Origin: Gemmatimonas sp.
Lineage (GTDB): Bacteria > Gemmatimonadota > Gemmatimonadetes > Gemmatimonadales > Gemmatimonadaceae
NCBI RefSeq assembly: GCF_021298855.1
Contig: NZ_JAJTHI010000023.1
Location: forward strand, 1 to 62,326
Direction: 5' to 3'
Length of the DNA stretch: 62,326 bases
The notes below the pieces were generated by a model that worked only from the letters and a program-made list of their open reading frames with translations, had not been told where the DNA came from and ran no database searches. A program made the translations under genes and the position numbers. Shown piece after piece: positions 59,115 to 62,326 of this stretch. Every line of letters starts with the position of its first letter. The first letter of the stretch is position 1.

Positions 59115-61445
59115 ATGCGCCCGCTTTCGGCTGTCACGACCCTCCTGTTTTGTGCGGGCTCCACGCTCGCCGCGCAGTCCGCGACCGCCACCCGACCCGT
59201 CGGCAAGCCAGGGGTCGCGCGCACGACGCCAGCCTACGACGTGACCATTCGCTGGACCAGTTATGGCATCCCCCACGTCAAGGCCAACGACGTCGGCAGC
59301 CTCGGCTTCGGCTTTGCGTATGCCACCATGACCGACGCCGCCTGCACGATCGCGCGTGACGTGGTGATGGTGCGCGGCGAGCTGTCACGCACCTTCGGGC
59401 CGGACAGTGGCCATCGCGAGAGCGACATCTTCCACCGCGCGCTGCTCACCGATTCCGCGGTGAAGGCGTTCAAGGCCACGCAAAGCGCGTCGGCGAATCG
59501 CTCGACCGCAGGCTACGTGGCGGGGTACAACCGCTATCTCCAGGACCAGGCGGCCAATCTCTCGCCCAGCTGCAAGGGCGCCGCGTGGGTGCGTCCCATC
59601 ACGGTCGACGACGTGATCCGGCTCCACATGAGTTTCGGCATTCGGTACGGCGTGGGGCGCTTCATGAAGGAGATGGCGACCGCAGCGCCGCCCAGCGAAC
59701 GCAAGGCCGCCGGCTCGGGTGACGACACCGCCGTCCAGACCGACTTCGACGCACCGGAAGGCATTGGCAGCAACGCCGTCGCGATGGGCAAGGATGTGAC
59801 CACGACCGGACGCGGACTCCTGCTTGGCAACCCGCACTACCCGTGGCGGGGGTCGTCCCGCTTTCACCTCATTCACACCACCATTCCCGGCCAGCTCGAC
59901 GTGATGGGCGTCAGCCTGTACAGCAGCAATGGCGTCATCCTTGGCTTCAACAAGGACATCGCGTGGACGCACACCGTGTCCACAGGTACGCGCTCCACGT
60001 TCTACGCACTCGACCTCGATCCGAACGATCCCACGCGCTACAAGTACGGCAATGCATGGCGCGCGCTGCAGCGCGTGACCGTGCGTGTGCCGCTCACGAG
60101 CGCCACTGGCGCCACCTCGACCGAGTCGCGCACGGTGTGGATGTCGCACTACGGGCCCGTCGTGATGTCGGAGCAGCTGCCGTGGACCACCGCGCGCGCC
60201 TTTGCCATTCGCGACGTCAATCTCGCCAACCATCGCGCGGCCGCCACCTATGACGCCCTGGGGCGGGCGCGAACGATCGCCGATGTGGACGCCGCCATCA
60301 GCCTGGGCGGCGTGGCGTTCACCAACACCATCGCGGCCGATCGCGAGGGCACGGCCTACTACGCCGACGTGAGCGCGGTGCCCAACATCGATGCGGCCAT
60401 GCTCACCGCCTGTCGCGTACAGGCGCGCGGCATTCCGGCCGCCGTCATTGTTCTCAACGGCGCCGACCCGGCCTGCGAGTGGAAGCAGGACACGGCGAGC
60501 GCGGTGGCCGGCGCGATGCCGCCGAGGGCGATGCCGCGACTGCGCCGGACCGATGTCGTGTCGAATGCAAACGACAGCTATTGGCTCACCAATCCCGCGG
60601 CACCCCTCGAAGGCTTTTCTCCGATCATTGGCGGCGAGCGTACGGCGCGCAGCCTGCGCACGCGCGCCGGGCTGCAGTTCATCGCCGAAGCGACCGCCAA
60701 CGGCAAGAAGGTCAGTGTCGAGCAACTGCAGGCCATGCTGTACAGCCATCGCAACTATGGGGCCGAGCTGTTGCTGAACGATGTGCTGGCGCTGTGCGCC
60801 GCGCCGATCGCGCCGGTCACCACGCCCAACGGCAGCGTGGATCTTGCAGCGGCCTGTTCCGCACTGGCGGCGTGGGACCGCAAGGAAACGATTGACAGTC
60901 GCGGCGCGCAGGTGTGGCGGGAGTTCTGGGCGTTCGCGGCGCGTATACCGAATGCGTGGAAAGTGCCGTTCGACGCAGCCGACGCCGCGAACACGCCGCG
61001 CGGACTTGCCACCGACAATCCCACCGTGAAGGAAGGACTGCGGCGTGCGCTGGCGCAGGCGCAGCAGCGCCTCGCGCAGGCCGGTGTCGCCCCCGATGCC
61101 ACGCTGGGCAGCGTGCAGTACGAAGTGCGCAAAGGTGAGCGCGTGCCCATTCCGGGCGGCGCCGGCGGCACCGGCATGTGGAGTGTCATCACCACCGAGC
61201 TCAAGCCCGGCGGCTACTCACCCATCATTCATGGCAACAGCTACATCCAGGTGGTGGGCTGGAAGGCCGACGGCACCGTGGACCCGCGCGGCATCCTTAC
61301 CTATTCGCAGCACGAAGACCCGAACACGGAGCATGGTGGCGATCTCACCCGGCTCTACAGCAAGGGCGAGATGATCAGGCTGCCGTTCTCGGAGGCCGAC
61401 ATTATCGCCGACAAGAACCTGCGTGTGGTGCGATTGAAGCAGTAG
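59115..61445 (+). CDS. Penicillin acylase-family Ntn-hydrolase
   Basis: 776-residue exported amidase of the penicillin/homoserine-lactone acylase family, normally cut autocatalytically into two chains. Signal LSAVTTLLFCAGSTLAAQ. The alpha chain begins YDVTIRWTSYGIPHVKANDV. The beta chain starts at the catalytic Ser in PEGIGSNAVAMGKDVTTTGR (about residue 219), followed by GLLLGNPHYPWRGSSRFHLI and WTHTVSTGTRSTFYALDLD. The oxyanion Asn is in ANDSYWLTNPAAPLEGFSP. Substrate choice (beta-lactam, acyl-homoserine lactone or N-acyl peptide) cannot be told. Confidence 0.92.
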   Translation: MRPLSAVTTLLFCAGSTLAAQSATATRPVGKPGVARTTPAYDVTIRWTSYGIPHVKANDVGSLGFGFAYATMTDAACTIARDVVMVRGELSRTFGPDSGHRESDIFHRALLTDSAVKAFKATQSASANRSTAGYVAGYNRYLQDQAANLSPSCKGAAWVRPITVDDVIRLHMSFGIRYGVGRFMKEMATAAPPSERKAAGSGDDTAVQTDFDAPEGIGSNAVAMGKDVTTTGRGLLLGNPHYPWRGSSRFHLIHTTIPGQLDVMGVSLYSSNGVILGFNKDIAWTHTVSTGTRSTFYALDLDPNDPTRYKYGNAWRALQRVTVRVPLTSATGATSTESRTVWMSHYGPVVMSEQLPWTTARAFAIRDVNLANHRAAATYDALGRARTIADVDAAISLGGVAFTNTIAADREGTAYYADVSAVPNIDAAMLTACRVQARGIPAAVIVLNGADPACEWKQDTASAVAGAMPPRAMPRLRRTDVVSNANDSYWLTNPAAPLEGFSPIIGGERTARSLRTRAGLQFIAEATANGKKVSVEQLQAMLYSHRNYGAELLLNDVLALCAAPIAPVTTPNGSVDLAAACSALAAWDRKETIDSRGAQVWREFWAFAARIPNAWKVPFDAADAANTPRGLATDNPTVKEGLRRALAQAQQRLAQAGVAPDATLGSVQYEVRKGERVPIPGGAGGTGMWSVITTELKPGGYSPIIHGNSYIQVVGWKADGTVDPRGILTYSQHEDPNTEHGGDLTRLYSKGEMIRLPFSEADIIADKNLRVVRLKQ

Positions 61446-61661
61446 GCGCCGGCGGGGCCCAGTGGCTCGAGCACCGCCGCGCCGCCGGGGCGGCGTCGCC
61501 TCGCTCTCGAGCAGGTCGAGCGCGACCTGTTCGTTCTCTCCCCCCTCCGCATGGTGGCCGGCGTGTATCGCCGATGCTGCGGGCCGATATCCTCGTCGTG
61601 CCCGCAGCTGTGTCCGTTCACCCGCACGACGCCGTTCGTGACGCCGTTCGTGTCGATCTGC

Positions 61662-62326
61662 CTACTTGAGCGTGACCACGGTCGACGCCACGCCCAGTGT
61701 TTGCGTTCCGAGCCGCGCGGTGACCGTAATGGTGACGGTGCCAGGCGAGCCGAAGTTGACCGTCATGCGGCGCAGGTTCGTGCCCGCCGTGGTGGTGAAC
61801 GGCCCGATGGCCCACGTGTACACCACCGAGTTCACGCTGGCGGCCGAGGTGTTGGTCGGAACGCTCGCATCGATCGTGCACACGCGTGCCGCGCAGGACG
61901 ACGTGAGCGTGAATGTGCCCGCGGTGGGCGCCGGCGTTGGCGTGGGCGTGGGCGTCGGCTTCGGTGTTGGGGTCGGAGTAGGCGTCGGCGCTGGCGCCGG
62001 TGCCGCTACACCCGGCAACCGCTGCAACGTCAGCAAACGGTTGGGCGTGTTCGGCAAGAGCCCCGTCATCCTGCCCGTCGTACTCTCGGCCAGCAGCCAC
62101 GCCGTCACCGCATCCGGTGTCGCGGTCTTCGTGACACCCAGATAGGCCGCCGCCGCACCGGCCACGAGCGGCGACGACATTGACGTGCCCGACGCGCTCA
62201 CCAGCGCCGCATCACTCGCCATGCCGGCGCCCGGGACCGCAGCACCAGGTGCGCTCAGGTCGATGCAGGCGCCGCCGTTGGAGAACGGCGCACGCGTATC
62301 CGCCGCACCGTTGGCCGACGCACCCA
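61662..62326 (-). CDS. S8 family serine peptidase (subtilase), partial
   Basis: C-terminal part of a secreted subtilase; the N-terminus lies beyond the right edge of the window. The catalytic Ser is in LVSASGTSMSSPLVAGAAAA; the oxyanion and Asp/His parts are outside. After the peptidase domain comes a low-complexity Pro-Thr linker (PAPTPTPTPTPKPTPTPTPT) and a C-terminal ~90-residue beta-sandwich (GTFTLTSSCAARVCTIDASV, VVYTWAIGPFTTTAGTNLRR), a PKD-like or CARDB-like module with a disulfide-forming pair of cysteines. It may be a target of the I9-like lipoprotein encoded at 47348. Confidence 0.88.
   Translation of the reverse strand, partial: GASANGAADTRAPFSNGGACIDLSAPGAAVPGAGMASDAALVSASGTSMSSPLVAGAAAAYLGVTKTATPDAVTAWLLAESTTGRMTGLLPNTPNRLLTLQRLPGVAAPAPAPTPTPTPTPKPTPTPTPTPAPTAGTFTLTSSCAARVCTIDASVPTNTSAASVNSVVYTWAIGPFTTTAGTNLRRMTVNFGSPGTVTITVTARLGTQTLGVASTVVTLK

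Noticed and set aside
61446-61661. Terminator or small gene between the acylase and the subtilase
   Set aside because: Only a weak GC-rich inverted stretch (gccgccggggcggcg) is seen, with no T-tract and no supported ORF.

Overview
The window is GC-rich bacterial DNA that reads most like a Gemmatimonadota (Gemmatimonas-like) chromosome. This is inferred from gene content: two FecI/FecR/TonB-receptor loci, many secreted peptidases and lipoproteins, six-bladed beta-propeller-type proteins, DUF885, DUF1028 and penicillin-acylase proteins. No rRNA, tRNA or CRISPR array was seen, so the taxonomy rests on gene families alone.

Layout. 0.3-4.4 kb: an outer-membrane barrel, a membrane-bound LytTR regulator, a serine beta-lactamase-like hydrolase and a secreted protein. 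5.0-9.1 kb: TonB receptor, ECF sigma factor and FecR, overlapping stop-to-start. 9.27-10.30 kb: a decayed IS481-family element sitting just upstream of a Tat-type sugar isomerase. 11.2-12.7 kb: a small Cys-rich secreted protein overlapping a propeller-like protein. 12.9-14.7 kb: an IS junction of a truncated IS630-like transposase, a 14-bp relic of an IS481 tip and an intact IS630-family element ending at the stop codon of a 53-residue membrane protein. 14.9-18.8 kb: membrane protein, CBS protein, GyrI-like protein, sterol-desaturase-like enzyme and a small membrane protein. 19.1-22 kb: paaI-paaK and a metallo-beta-lactamase-fold lipoprotein. 22.0-23.0 kb: a broken glycosyltransferase. 23.1-28.2 kb: lipoprotein, serpin, D-aminoacylase-type amidohydrolase and a helical lipoprotein. 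28.3-32.5 kb: a second sigma/FecR/TonB-receptor locus with the sigma gene divergent. 32.8-37.3 kb: DUF4386 protein, diguanylate cyclase, Nramp-like transporter and a secreted protein. 37.5-43.0 kb: a 7 x 14-bp repeat array, then DUF885 peptidase, S9 peptidase, small Cys-rich secreted protein and lipoprotein. 43.0-55.0 kb: two toxin-antitoxin modules among a photolyase, an acetyltransferase, an I9-like inhibitor lipoprotein, a barrel protein, an AraC regulator, a VOC protein, an esterase and an M28 peptidase. 55.1-62.3 kb: double UspA protein, DUF1028 protein, carboxypeptidase-regulatory-like protein, penicillin acylase and the C-terminal part of a subtilase that runs off the right edge.

How the genes fit together. 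The dominant theme is envelope and secreted biology: import and surface signalling (two FecIR-type circuits), extracellular proteolysis (DUF885, S9, M28, S8, acylase, D-aminoacylase) and protease control (a serpin and a free-standing subtilisin-propeptide-like lipoprotein). The most unusual architecture is a gene pair seen twice: a small signal-peptide-bearing Cys-rich protein directly followed, with overlapping reading frames, by a ~385-residue exported propeller-like protein (12710-11164 on the minus strand, 41666-43050 on the plus strand). The IS-rich 9.2-14.8 kb stretch is the clearest recently rearranged region.
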